From: Rhodanobacteraceae bacterium
Lineage (GTDB): Bacteria > Pseudomonadota > Gammaproteobacteria > Xanthomonadales > SZUA-5
DNA length: 8,744 nt
Assembly: GCA_016717705.1 (NCBI GenBank)
Contig: JADKFD010000110.1
Coordinates: 1-8,744, forward strand
Reading direction: 5' to 3'
In this document: one piece after another, positions 1 to 6,150 of the stretch
Layout: every line of letters starts with the position of its first letter
Position numbering within the stretch: the first letter of the stretch is position 1
Notes under the pieces: model-generated
Database searches by the model: none
What the model was told of the DNA's origin: nothing
Seen by the model: only the letters and a program-made list of their open reading frames with translations
Made by a program: the position numbers and the translations under genes

Positions 1-1098
1 CACCACCAGCGCATAAGCCAGCGCCGCGGTGACCGGAATGGTGAACACCCAGGCCCAGAGGATGCGTTCGACGACGTTCCAGCGCAGCGCGTTCGCGCGC
101 TTGGCGAATCCGACGCCCATGATCGCGGTCGAGATGCTGTGGGTGGTCGACACCGGCATGCCGAGCATCGCCGCGCCGGACAGGATGGTCGCCGACGCCG
201 TTTCGGCGGCAAAGCCGTGAATCGGGTGCAACTTGACCATCTTGTGGCCCAGCGTCTTGATGATGCGCCAGCCACCGGCCGCGGTTCCCGCCGCCATCAC
301 CAGCGCACAGGTGACCTTGATCCAGGTATCGATGCCGGCGGAGGCGTCGGTGTCCGGGTGCATGAAACCCAGAATGTCGGGAAGGCCGTCCAGGGTGCCG
401 ACGGTTTGTGCCCCGAACAGCGCCAGGGCGATGATTCCCATGGTTTTTTGCGCATCGTTCAGACCATGGGCGAAGCCCATGTAGGCAGCCGAAAGCAGCT
501 GCGCCTTGCCGAAGAAGGCATTCACGAAGCGCGGTCGGGCCATGCGCGCCAGCCAGCCACCACTGCGCGCCATGGCCGCGATGATGGCGAACAACAGGCC
601 CATGATCATCACGCCAAGCGCGAAGCCGATGATCGGCGAGCTGATCATCGGCACCACGACCTTGTACAGCAGGCCGGTTCCCTTGTACCAGGGATCTGCG
701 CTCTGAGCCCAGACCAGCGCCGCGGTGTTACCGCCTGCGGCCGCTACCGCAGCGCCGCACAGGCCACCGATCAGTGCATGGCTGGAACTGGATGGCAGAC
801 CCCACCACCAGGTGACCAGATTCCACACGATCGCTGCAAGCAGGGCGCACAGCAGCACGCCGGAGGTGATCGTCACCACGTTGGCATCGACCAGTCCGCT
901 GGAAATGGTCTTGGCCACGGCGTCGCCGAACATCGCCCCGATCAGGTTCATGGTGGCCGCCAGACCGACCGCCTGCACCGGCGTCAACACCTTGGTCGCC
1001 ACCACCGTGGCAATCGAATTGGCGGTGTCGTGGAAGCCGTTGATGAACTCGAAGGCCAGCGCGACAACGATCAGCAGCAACAACAGGGTCAGAGCCAC
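1..1098 (-). CDS. pit: PiT-family inorganic phosphate transporter (3' end outside window)
   Basis: Inner-membrane, low-affinity phosphate (metal-phosphate) symporter of the PiT family. I translated the minus strand from a GTG at 1098; it stays open for 366 codons to the window edge, so the C-terminus is missing. The two inverted PiT signatures are present: NGFHDTANSIAT at about residues 20-31 and GFAHGLNDAQKTMG at about 208-221. Two conserved Ser/Thr-His loops also appear, LPSSSSHALIGG near 101-112 and VSTTHSISTAIMG near 316-328. Hydrophobic segments run throughout. Only a few residues are probably lost if this is a short PiT of about 370 residues. The GTG start is supported by AGG seven bases upstream; no ATG lies between it and the DUF47 stop. 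It begins 8 bases after the DUF47 gene, so the two are very likely co-transcribed. The transported ion pair is inferred from the family. Confidence 0.95.
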   Translation of the reverse strand, partial: MALTLLLLLIVVALAFEFINGFHDTANSIATVVATKVLTPVQAVGLAATMNLIGAMFGDAVAKTISSGLVDANVVTITSGVLLCALLAAIVWNLVTWWWGLPSSSSHALIGGLCGAAVAAAGGNTAALVWAQSADPWYKGTGLLYKVVVPMISSPIIGFALGVMIMGLLFAIIAAMARSGGWLARMARPRFVNAFFGKAQLLSAAYMGFAHGLNDAQKTMGIIALALFGAQTVGTLDGLPDILGFMHPDTDASAGIDTWIKVTCALVMAAGTAAGGWRIIKTLGHKMVKLHPIHGFAAETASATILSGAAMLGMPVSTTHSISTAIMGVGFAKRANALRWNVVERILWAWVFTIPVTAALAYALVV

Positions 1099-1106
1099 GG
1101 CCGACC

Positions 1107-1731
1107 TCAGTTGTTCTTCAGCACGATCTGATACGTCACCACGCCGGCTTCGCGGCAGCGGTCGATGGCCTTCTCCAGGATCTCGTAGAAATCGTGGACC
1201 ATGAAGGTCTGTATCGGGTCGTATTTGCCGGCGTACAGCTCCCGATACAACTCCAGCATCAGGCGATCGGCCTCGACTTCAATCGCACGCAAGCGGTCCG
1301 ACAGCGCCTTCATCGGCTCCAGCTTCATGCCTTTCAGTTCATGCACCATCCTGACCACGACTTCGGCGGCGTCGACCAACATCCGCGCGCGCGGAACAAA
1401 ATCAATGACATGAATGCGTTCGCCGGCCAGGGCATAGCGTTCGGCGAACTTCTCCACGGTCTTCGGGATGCGATACAGCGCATTGCCGAGCGCTTCGATG
1501 TCCTCGCGCTCGAGCACGGTGATGAAACTGTGCACCAGCTCGGTGCGGATGGCATCGGCCACCTTGCGCTCGCGCTCGCGCGCCAGACGAAATTCTTCCA
1601 GCGAGGGCTGATTCGACTTGCGTTCGACCAGGGCCAGCAGGGCCCGGGTACCGTCGAGCGCGGCTGGCGCTGTCCTCCAGGAGCGCGAAGAATCGGTGGC
1701 CCTTGCCGAAAATGGTCTGCAACGAAAACAT
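1107..1731 (-). CDS. DUF47 / PhoU-like phosphate transport regulator, frameshifted
   Basis: Cytoplasmic all-helical protein of the DUF47 family (distant PhoU relative), usually encoded next to a PiT transporter and thought to modulate it. Translation from the ATG at 1731 gives MFSLQTIFGKGHRFFALLED, the usual family N-terminus, but the frame is lost at about 1659-1668. In the next frame it resumes as LDGTRALLALVERKSNQPSL and runs through FVHSF-type helices (ELVHSFITVLERED, IPKTVEKFAERYALAG) to the stop at 1107. Dropping one base gives 207 residues, normal for the family. Adding two bases would give 208 and fits the family spacing equally well, so the exact lesion is uncertain. A G-rich run (GCGGGGGC) precedes the ATG as a plausible ribosome site. 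Everything else looks intact, so sequencing error or a very recent mutation is likelier than an old pseudogene. Confidence 0.88.
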
Positions 1732-1755
1732 GGTGCCCCCGCGCGGCTCGCGATG

Positions 1756-1773
1756 ATGAAGATTTTGTGACGC
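1756..1773 (-). promoter_or_regulatory. Possible Pho-box-like site upstream of the DUF47-pit genes
   Basis: In the 55-bp gap after truD, the minus strand reads GCGTCACAAAATCTTCAT, 24 bases before the DUF47 ATG. Against the enterobacterial Pho box (two CTGTCAT repeats separated by AAAT) it matches 11 of 18 positions. The two repeat cores (GTCA and TTCAT) sit at the required 11-base spacing, and the segment is AT-rich in a GC-rich region. DUF47-pit operons are known PhoB targets in Sinorhizobium meliloti. The match is weak and no clear -35/-10 pair accompanies it. Confidence 0.25.
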
Positions 1774-1786
1774 CGCGCATGCTCGC

Positions 1787-2845
1787 TTAGTCGGGGCTAT
1801 CCACACCAGAGGGAAGTTGGCCGCCGACTTCGATCAGTTCGCGGATCAAGGCCGTGGCATAGGCGCCGGGCGGCAGGCCGAAACGCAATCTCAGCACGCG
1901 ATCGGCATCACCGGTTTGCGGGTCGGGATGCCAGGCCCACTGCAGATTCTCGGGTAGCGCACGCAGCGGGCGACGTTCGGACTCGATCCCTGCGGCAACC
2001 AGACCCTGCGCCAGATCCGGCCAGCCCTGCGCACAGTCGCGCTCCAGTTCTGCGCACTCCGCCGCCGTCGGCGCGGGCGGCGTGCCCCACATCGGTCCGG
2101 TCGGGTGGATATCGAGCTCCCGGCAGCGCTGTTCCAGCACGACATCGACCTCGATCGGGCCGAACCACGCCCGGCGGCCCGCCAGGTTGCACAGGTCACC
2201 GGCGATCAGGCGATTCCAGATTCCCGCTTGCACGCGCCGGTCGAGCACGCTGTTGAAGATCGCGCTGCGCGCCGCCGACAGCGCAAACGAGCGCTCGCTG
2301 CGATCCAGTTGTTCGCCGGCGAAGAGGCGTCGCGCCAGGGTCAGATTGCCGCCGCCCTGGCCGAAGCGTTGGGTGCCGAAGTAGTTCGGTGCGCCCTGGG
2401 TGCGCAATCGGTCCAGCACCGTATCCGCAAGTGCACGATCGCCGGCGACGTCACGCAGTACCAGTTCAAAGCCGTTGCCAACCAGGGCGCCGCGCTTGAG
2501 CTTGCGCGAATGCCGCGCGACGCTGAGCACCTGCACGCCCGCCAATTCCAGGTTCGACCAATCGACGCTGCGCCCCGGCAACTGCACGGTGAAGTGCTGG
2601 CGCGTGATCGCGTGGCGATCCTTCAGCCCGGCGAAGCCCACCGCCACCTGCGGCACTTTGGCAAAGCGTGCCAATCCGCGCGCCACCCACTCCGTGTTGG
2701 CGCCGCGCTTCTCGATCCACACGAGATCGTGCTCACCGAGGCCATCGGCGCTGAAACTCAGCGTTTCCTCGACGACGAAATCCTCCGGCGCCGACTTCAG
2801 CACGCCGGTCAGCGGTGGACCACCCCAGGCAAAGGCCAGGGTCAT
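1787..2845 (-). CDS. truD: tRNA pseudouridine(13) synthase TruD
   Basis: Converts uridine 13 of certain tRNAs (tRNA-Glu in E. coli) to pseudouridine in the cytoplasm. The product is 352 residues, close to the E. coli enzyme (349). It shows the N-terminal KSAPEDFVVEE motif (about 17-27), the catalytic loop GLKDRHA with Asp76, the KRGALVGNGFELVLRD segment near 117-132 and NYFGTQRFG at 154-162, which leads into the TRUD insertion domain. The ATG at 2845 overlaps the ispF stop as ATGA, and GGAG at 2856-2853 is well placed as its ribosome site. A longer in-frame opening upstream lies inside ispF and is not needed. In many gammaproteobacteria surE and pcm follow truD; here phosphate-transport genes follow instead. 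Identification is secure. Confidence 0.96.
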   Translation of the reverse strand: MTLAFAWGGPPLTGVLKSAPEDFVVEETLSFSADGLGEHDLVWIEKRGANTEWVARGLARFAKVPQVAVGFAGLKDRHAITRQHFTVQLPGRSVDWSNLELAGVQVLSVARHSRKLKRGALVGNGFELVLRDVAGDRALADTVLDRLRTQGAPNYFGTQRFGQGGGNLTLARRLFAGEQLDRSERSFALSAARSAIFNSVLDRRVQAGIWNRLIAGDLCNLAGRRAWFGPIEVDVVLEQRCRELDIHPTGPMWGTPPAPTAAECAELERDCAQGWPDLAQGLVAAGIESERRPLRALPENLQWAWHPDPQTGDADRVLRLRFGLPPGAYATALIRELIEVGGQLPSGVDSPD

Positions 2846-3339
2846 GGTGAATCTCCGTTCGGGTGCAGCATCACCACCGCCTGTGCCGCGATGCCCTCTT
2901 CGCGACCGGTGAAGCCGAGCCGCTCGGATGTCGTCGCCTTGACGCTGACATCTTCCATGGCGCAACGCAGGTCATCGGCGATGCACGCGCGCATCAGCGC
3001 AATGTGCGGTGCCAGCCGGGGCCGTTCGCAGACGATCACCAGGTCACAGTTGCCGACGACATAGCCACGCGTGCGCAGCAGTTCGCCGCAGTGGCGCAGC
3101 AAGGCACGGCTGTCGGCACCACGCCAGCGCTCATCGCTCGGCGGAAAGTGGTGGCCGATATCGCCCAGGGGCAGCGCTCCGAGCAGCGCGTCGCACAGCG
3201 CGTGCAGGGCGACATCGCCATCGGAATGCGCGACCAGGCCATGCGTGTGGGCGATGCGCACACCGCCCAGCATCACGTGCTCGCCGGGCCCAAAGGCATG
3301 CACGTCGTAACCGATGCCGATCCGTGGCCAGCGATTCAT
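2842..3339 (-). CDS. ispF: 2-C-methyl-D-erythritol 2,4-cyclodiphosphate synthase IspF
   Basis: Fifth step of the MEP isoprenoid pathway: cyclises CDP-methylerythritol 2-phosphate to MEcPP with release of CMP; family members are cytoplasmic homotrimers with a metal site. The 165-residue protein has RIGIGYDVHAFG at the N-terminus, giving metal ligands Asp12 and His14. His46 in HSDGDVALHALCDALLGA is the third ligand. The C-terminal signature VSVKATTSERLGFTGREEG (131-149) contains Glu139, matching the family's conserved glutamate. The start at 3339 is fixed by homology and by its ATGA overlap with the ispD stop; its 3' end overlaps truD the same way, suggesting translational coupling of ispD, ispF and truD. 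The upstream in-frame extension inside ispD is not coding for this protein. Confidence 0.97.
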   Translation of the reverse strand: MNRWPRIGIGYDVHAFGPGEHVMLGGVRIAHTHGLVAHSDGDVALHALCDALLGALPLGDIGHHFPPSDERWRGADSRALLRHCGELLRTRGYVVGNCDLVIVCERPRLAPHIALMRACIADDLRCAMEDVSVKATTSERLGFTGREEGIAAQAVVMLHPNGDSP

Positions 3340-4040
3340 GTGTTCTGCTCGCGCAACAGGAAGCGCGCCAGCGCCAGATCGTGCGCAGTCGTGACCTTGA
3401 TGTTGTCCGGCGCGCCCTCGACCAGCAGCGGCGCAACGCCTGTCCATTCCATGGCCTGTGCCTCGTCGGTAGGTGCTGCGCCACGCTCGCCGGCGGCGGC
3501 CAGCGCCGTCGACAGCGCGCCACGCCGGAACATCTGCGGGGTCAGCGCCCGCCACAGATCATCCCGACGCACGGTTTGCGCAACCCGAGCGTCCAACTGC
3601 CCGGCGCCAGCTTGCTGTTGCCGCTTGATGGTGTCACGCACCGGCGCCGCCAGCAGGCCGCCGTCGCCATCACCGACCGCGTTCATCAGGGCATCGATGT
3701 CGGCAATGCGCACGCACGGGCGCGCCGCATCATGCACCAGCACGAAGCTGTCGGCGGATACGCTGGCGGGCAAGGCCCGCAGGCCTGCCAACACCGAATC
3801 GGCGCGTTCGGCGCCGCCGATGGCGGTGATCACCGGCTTGCCGCCGATCGTGTCCCAGCCTGGCCAGAATGGATCGTCCGCAGCCAGCACGACCAGCAAG
3901 CCGCTGATCCGGGGCACCAGCGCGAGACGCGACAACGTCCAGAACAGCAACGGGCGACCATCGATCGTCGCATATTGCTTGGGCAGCTCGCCGCCGAAAC
4001 GCCGACCACTGCCGGCAGCGGGCACTACCACCCAGGTCAT
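3336..4040 (-). CDS. ispD: 2-C-methyl-D-erythritol 4-phosphate cytidylyltransferase IspD
   Basis: Third step of the MEP pathway: couples CTP to methylerythritol 4-phosphate to give CDP-ME and pyrophosphate. The 234-residue product opens with the nucleotide-binding motif PAAGSGRRFGGELPKQY (7-23), containing the predicted catalytic Arg14 and Lys21, spaced as in E. coli (Arg20/Lys27). Also visible are VHDAARP (102-108), APVRDTIKR (132-140), LTPQMFR (166-172), TDEAQAMEW (191-199) and NIKVTTAHDL (213-222), all family signatures in order. It starts 25 bases after ftsB and its TGA overlaps the ispF ATG by four bases. No strong Shine-Dalgarno is seen before the ATG, consistent with reinitiation within the operon. 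Nothing looks broken. Confidence 0.97.
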   Translation of the reverse strand: MTWVVVPAAGSGRRFGGELPKQYATIDGRPLLFWTLSRLALVPRISGLLVVLAADDPFWPGWDTIGGKPVITAIGGAERADSVLAGLRALPASVSADSFVLVHDAARPCVRIADIDALMNAVGDGDGGLLAAPVRDTIKRQQQAGAGQLDARVAQTVRRDDLWRALTPQMFRRGALSTALAAAGERGAAPTDEAQAMEWTGVAPLLVEGAPDNIKVTTAHDLALARFLLREQNT

Positions 4041-4065
4041 CGCGCTGCGGCTCTGAAATGGCGGA

Positions 4066-4383
4066 TCACTGCTCGGGCGCTTCCTTGCGCGCGGCGGCGG
4101 CAGCCGCAGCGCGGCTGGGTTCCGCCACCTGGATCAGCTTTTCGCCGGCCTTGACCATGCCCAGCTCCGAGCGCGCGCGCTCTTCGATGGCATCGCGGCC
4201 GGTCTTCAGGTCCTCGACCTCGGCCGCCAGTGCTTCATTGCGCTTGCGCAGTTGCGCGTTCTCGGCGCGCTGCACTTCCAGAGACTTCTCCAGTTCCCAG
4301 ACGTCATTCATGCCGCCGCGAAACCACAGCTGATACTGCAGCGTCACCAGCAATACGAGGAGCAGGAGCAACAACCAGCGCAT
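4066..4383 (-). CDS. ftsB: Cell division protein FtsB
   Basis: Bitopic inner-membrane divisome protein that forms the FtsQ-FtsB-FtsL complex, which signals septal peptidoglycan synthesis. The 105-residue product has a very short cytoplasmic N-terminus (MRW) and one membrane helix from about 4 to 21 (Leu-rich). A periplasmic coiled coil follows from about 29 to 63 (ELEKSLEVQRAENAQLRKRN), then the conserved segment AIEERARSELGMVKAGEKLI. The C-terminus is an Ala-rich, probably disordered tail. Length and position directly after eno are typical for FtsB in gammaproteobacteria. The start ATG at 4383 lies 15 bases after the eno stop; GAGG further upstream is too distant to be an ideal ribosome site, so coupling to eno is plausible. 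Confidence 0.94.
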   Translation of the reverse strand: MRWLLLLLLVLLVTLQYQLWFRGGMNDVWELEKSLEVQRAENAQLRKRNEALAAEVEDLKTGRDAIEERARSELGMVKAGEKLIQVAEPSRAAAAAAARKEAPEQ

Positions 4384-4398
4384 GGACTGAATCGGACC

Positions 4399-5683
4399 TC
4401 AGCGACCGAAGCGGAAAGCATCGCGCCCGGCATAGCGGGCGGCGCTGCCGAGAGCCTCTTCGATGCGCAGCAACTGGTTGTACTTGGCCACGCGATCGGA
4501 GCGGCACAAGGAACCGGTCTTGATCTGCGTCGCCGTGGTGGCTACCGCCAGATCGGCGATCGTGGTGTCTTCGGTCTCCCCGGAGCGATGCGACACCACT
4601 GCGGCGTAACCCGCCTTCTCGGCCAGCGCCATTGCGGCCAGCGTCTCGCTCAGCGTGCCGATCTGGTTCAACTTGATCAGGATCGCGTTGGCGACGCCCT
4701 GGTCGATGCCCTGCTGAAAGATCTTCGTGTTGGTGACGAACAGATCGTCGCCCACCAGTTGCACGCGTTTCCCGACACGATCGGTCAACAGTTTCCAGCC
4801 GGCCCAGTCGTCTTCTGCCATGCCATCCTCGACGGTGACGATCGGGAACTGGCGCACCCAGGACTCCAGGTAGTCGACCATCTGCTCACTGGTCAGCCAG
4901 CGACTTTCCGATGCCAGGTGATAGCGACCGTCCTTGTAGAATTCGCTGCTGGCCGTATCCAGACCAAGCAGCACATCTTCGCCGGCACGATAACCGGCCT
5001 TGCCGATGGCCTCCAGAATGACGTCGATCGCCTCTTCGTTGGAGCGCAGATCGGGCGCGAAACCGCCTTCGTCGCCAACTGCGGTAGCCAGTCCGCGACC
5101 CTTCAGCACACTCTTCAGCGCATGGAAGATCTCGGTGCCGGCGCGCAAGGCCTCGGAAAAGCTGCCCAGACCCACCGGCAGAACCATGAATTCCTGCATG
5201 TCCACGCTGTTGTCTGCATGCGCGCCGCCGTTGATGATGTTCATCATCGGCACCGGCAGCTTGGGCGCGCGGCCGCCCGCCAGATACTGCCAGAGGCCCT
5301 GACCGCGACTGGCGGCCACCGCATGCGCGTTGGCAAGCGACACGCCAAGCAACGCATTGGCGCCCAGCCGGCTCTTGTTGTCGGTGCCATCAAGCGCGAT
5401 CAGCTTGTCGTCGAGTCCCTGCTGGTCGGCGCCGTCCAGGCCGAGCACGCCCGCGGCGATGGTGCCGTTGACATTGCCGACAGCCTTGCGCACGCCCTTG
5501 CCCAGATAAGCGCGTCTTGTCGCCATCGCGCAGTTCGATCGCCTCTCGCGATCCGGTCGAGGCGCCACTGGGAACCGCCGCGCGACCGCGGTGGCCGCTG
5601 GACAGGGTGACTTCGGCTTCAAGCGTCGGGTTGCCGCGCGAATCGAGGATTTCGCGGGCGTGGACGTGGGTGATGGTGGTCAT
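4399..5683 (-). CDS. eno: Enolase, interrupted by a +1 frameshift
   Basis: Interconverts 2-phosphoglycerate and phosphoenolpyruvate in glycolysis; in many bacteria also an RNA degradosome partner. The N-terminal part from the ATG at 5683 (MTTITHVHAREILDSRGNPT, then VPSGASTGSREAIELRDGDK) is in one frame. The remainder, from YLGKGVRKAVGNVNGTIA to the stop at 4399, is in another. The minus strand reads CGC TTA TCT GGG where CGC TAT CTG GGC is expected: one surplus A on the plus strand at 5508-5509. Corrected, the protein is 427 residues, near the usual 430. Catalytic Glu205 (VGDEGGF), Lys337 (ILIKLNQIGT), metal ligands Asp242, Glu285 and Asp312, and the HRSGETED loop are all intact. No Shine-Dalgarno precedes the ATG; a pyrimidine tract does. 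Enolase is normally essential, so a sequence error is the simplest explanation. Confidence 0.95.
5508..5509 (-). other. eno: Frameshift point in eno (one extra base)
   Basis: Plus strand CCCAGATAAGCGCG carries AA where a single A restores the conserved enolase reading DGDKTRYLGKGV. Upstream and downstream reading frames are both strongly conserved right up to this dinucleotide, so the position is known to within a base. Confidence 0.9.
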
Positions 5684-5690
5684 TGGGGCC

Positions 5691-5711
5691 AGAAAATGAG
5701 AGAGGGAAAAG
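5691..5711 (-). promoter_or_regulatory. Pyrimidine-rich leader before the eno start (no Shine-Dalgarno)
   Basis: The minus strand just ahead of the eno ATG is almost entirely C and T (TTTTCCCTCTCTCATTTTCT) followed by GGCCCCA. No anti-SD complement is present within 15 bases. Pyrimidine-rich leaders are known to bind ribosomal protein S1, so this may be the translation-initiation signal; that role is inference. Confidence 0.3.
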
Positions 5712-5856
5712 TCGGAGCGGACGGTGCTGCCATCACACCCGGGAATCCAAGGATAGCGGCTTGTGGGCGCGCTGCGTTGCGGGAAATCTGCGGGCGGGTC
5801 AGGACCCATGTAGGTCGCCGGGTAGGTACTGCTGCGCGCTCGGGCTACGTGAGGTG

Positions 5857-5872
5857 CGGCGCTCGAGCGCCG
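5857..5872. repeat. Perfect 16-bp GC-rich palindrome
   Basis: CGGCGCTCGAGCGCCG is fully self-complementary, centred on CTCGAG. Flanking AGGTG (5852-5856) and CACCT (5879-5883) could extend the stem across a 6-base bulge. No T-tract follows on either strand, so a classical terminator is not supported. It could be an RNA hairpin in the eno leader or a worn-down repeat. Confidence 0.55.
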
Positions 5873-5930
5873 TGCGTTCACCTGTCCGGTGGGCCCGCGC
5901 CTGCTGGTGCGGCGCGCCTCTTCCTGGTGC

Positions 5931-5952
5931 TGGGCAGGCTGCGCCTTGCCCA
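5931..5952 (-). terminator. Hairpin just after the small coiled-coil ORF
   Basis: On the minus strand, three bases after the TGA of the 46-codon ORF, TGGGCAAGGC pairs with GCCTGCCCA around a GCA loop, with one bulged A. The position suits a transcription terminator or an mRNA 3'-end stabiliser. No U-run follows, so intrinsic termination is uncertain. Confidence 0.35.
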
Positions 5953-5955
5953 ACG

Positions 5956-6096
5956 TCACTGGTCCGCCGACTCCAGACTCGTGAGTCGTTGCTTCATATC
6001 CTTGAAGTCGGCGCGCATCTCGCTTCGCAGCGTCTGCACGTCGTCGCGCAAGGCGCGCAACAACTCAAGTGTCAGATTTTCGATGTTCTCTGCCAT
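5956..6096 (-). CDS. Small coiled-coil protein, 46 residues, function unknown
   Basis: A short ORF from ATG at 6096 to TGA at 5956. The product begins MAENIENLTLELLRALRDDV and continues as one amphipathic helix with heptad-like spacing (LRSEMRADFKDMKQRLTSLE). It has no signal peptide, membrane segment or cysteines. From memory it resembles the N-terminal half of a widespread proteobacterial family of small hypothetical proteins (pattern ENL-LE-LR-IR, then MKQRLTSLE). Those usually continue for another 30-60 residues ending in a basic RIERRL helix; that second half is absent, and I see no trace of it downstream in other frames. So this is either a naturally short member or a remnant. It lies 54 bases after kdsA on the same strand. 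No Shine-Dalgarno is visible. I assign no function. Confidence 0.55.
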   Translation of the reverse strand: MAENIENLTLELLRALRDDVQTLRSEMRADFKDMKQRLTSLESADQ

Positions 6097-6150
6097 AGCA
6101 ATAGCTTAAGCGATTAGTACAACGGTATCGACAACAGCGACGCAAAGGCC

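Larger units (their letters stand above)
5684..5955. other. 272-bp gene-free spacer upstream of eno with GC-rich hairpins
   Basis: No gene is supported here. The eno frame happens to stay open back to 5959, but its translation is Arg/Pro/Ser-rich and resembles nothing I recognise. The spacer holds a perfect 16-bp palindrome at 5857-5872, a flanking AGGTG/CACCT pair (5852-5856 and 5879-5883), and two nearby GTAGG copies (5810-5814 and 5822-5826). On the minus strand it also holds a pyrimidine-rich run just before the eno ATG. It should contain the eno 5' leader and possibly its promoter, but I cannot identify a convincing -35/-10 pair. Confidence 0.6.

Noticed and set aside
139..1131. 330-codon plus-strand open frame opposite pit
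   Set aside because: Antisense to an unmistakable PiT transporter; its translation is His/Gln/Arg/Gly-rich low-complexity typical of the reverse of GC-rich codons.
2105..4154. Long plus-strand open frames opposite truD, ispF and ispD
   Set aside because: They overlap three well-identified genes on the other strand, and their products look like antisense shadows.
4252..5610. 452-codon plus-strand open frame opposite eno
   Set aside because: Mirror of the conserved enolase; no recognisable domain, and the codon pattern follows from GC-rich third positions on the other strand.
5750..5755. TATCCT on the minus strand as an eno -10 box
   Set aside because: No acceptable -35 hexamer lies 16-19 bases upstream, and a single six-base match is not evidence.
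5800..5900. Possible tRNA or other structured RNA gene in the eno spacer
   Set aside because: No T-loop GGTTCGAATCC-like box, no acceptor stem and no CCA end; only isolated GC hairpins.
5390..5959. N-terminal extension of enolase through the upstream spacer
   Set aside because: The frame is open only by chance; the translation is Arg/Pro/Ser-rich, and MTTITHVHAREILDSRG is the standard enolase N-terminus.
6097..6150. AT-rich stretch (TTGTCG ... TTAAGC) as a promoter for the small ORF
   Set aside because: The only TTGTCG/TTAAGC pairing has a 19-base spacer and a poor -10, so I could not support it, though a leaderless transcript cannot be excluded.
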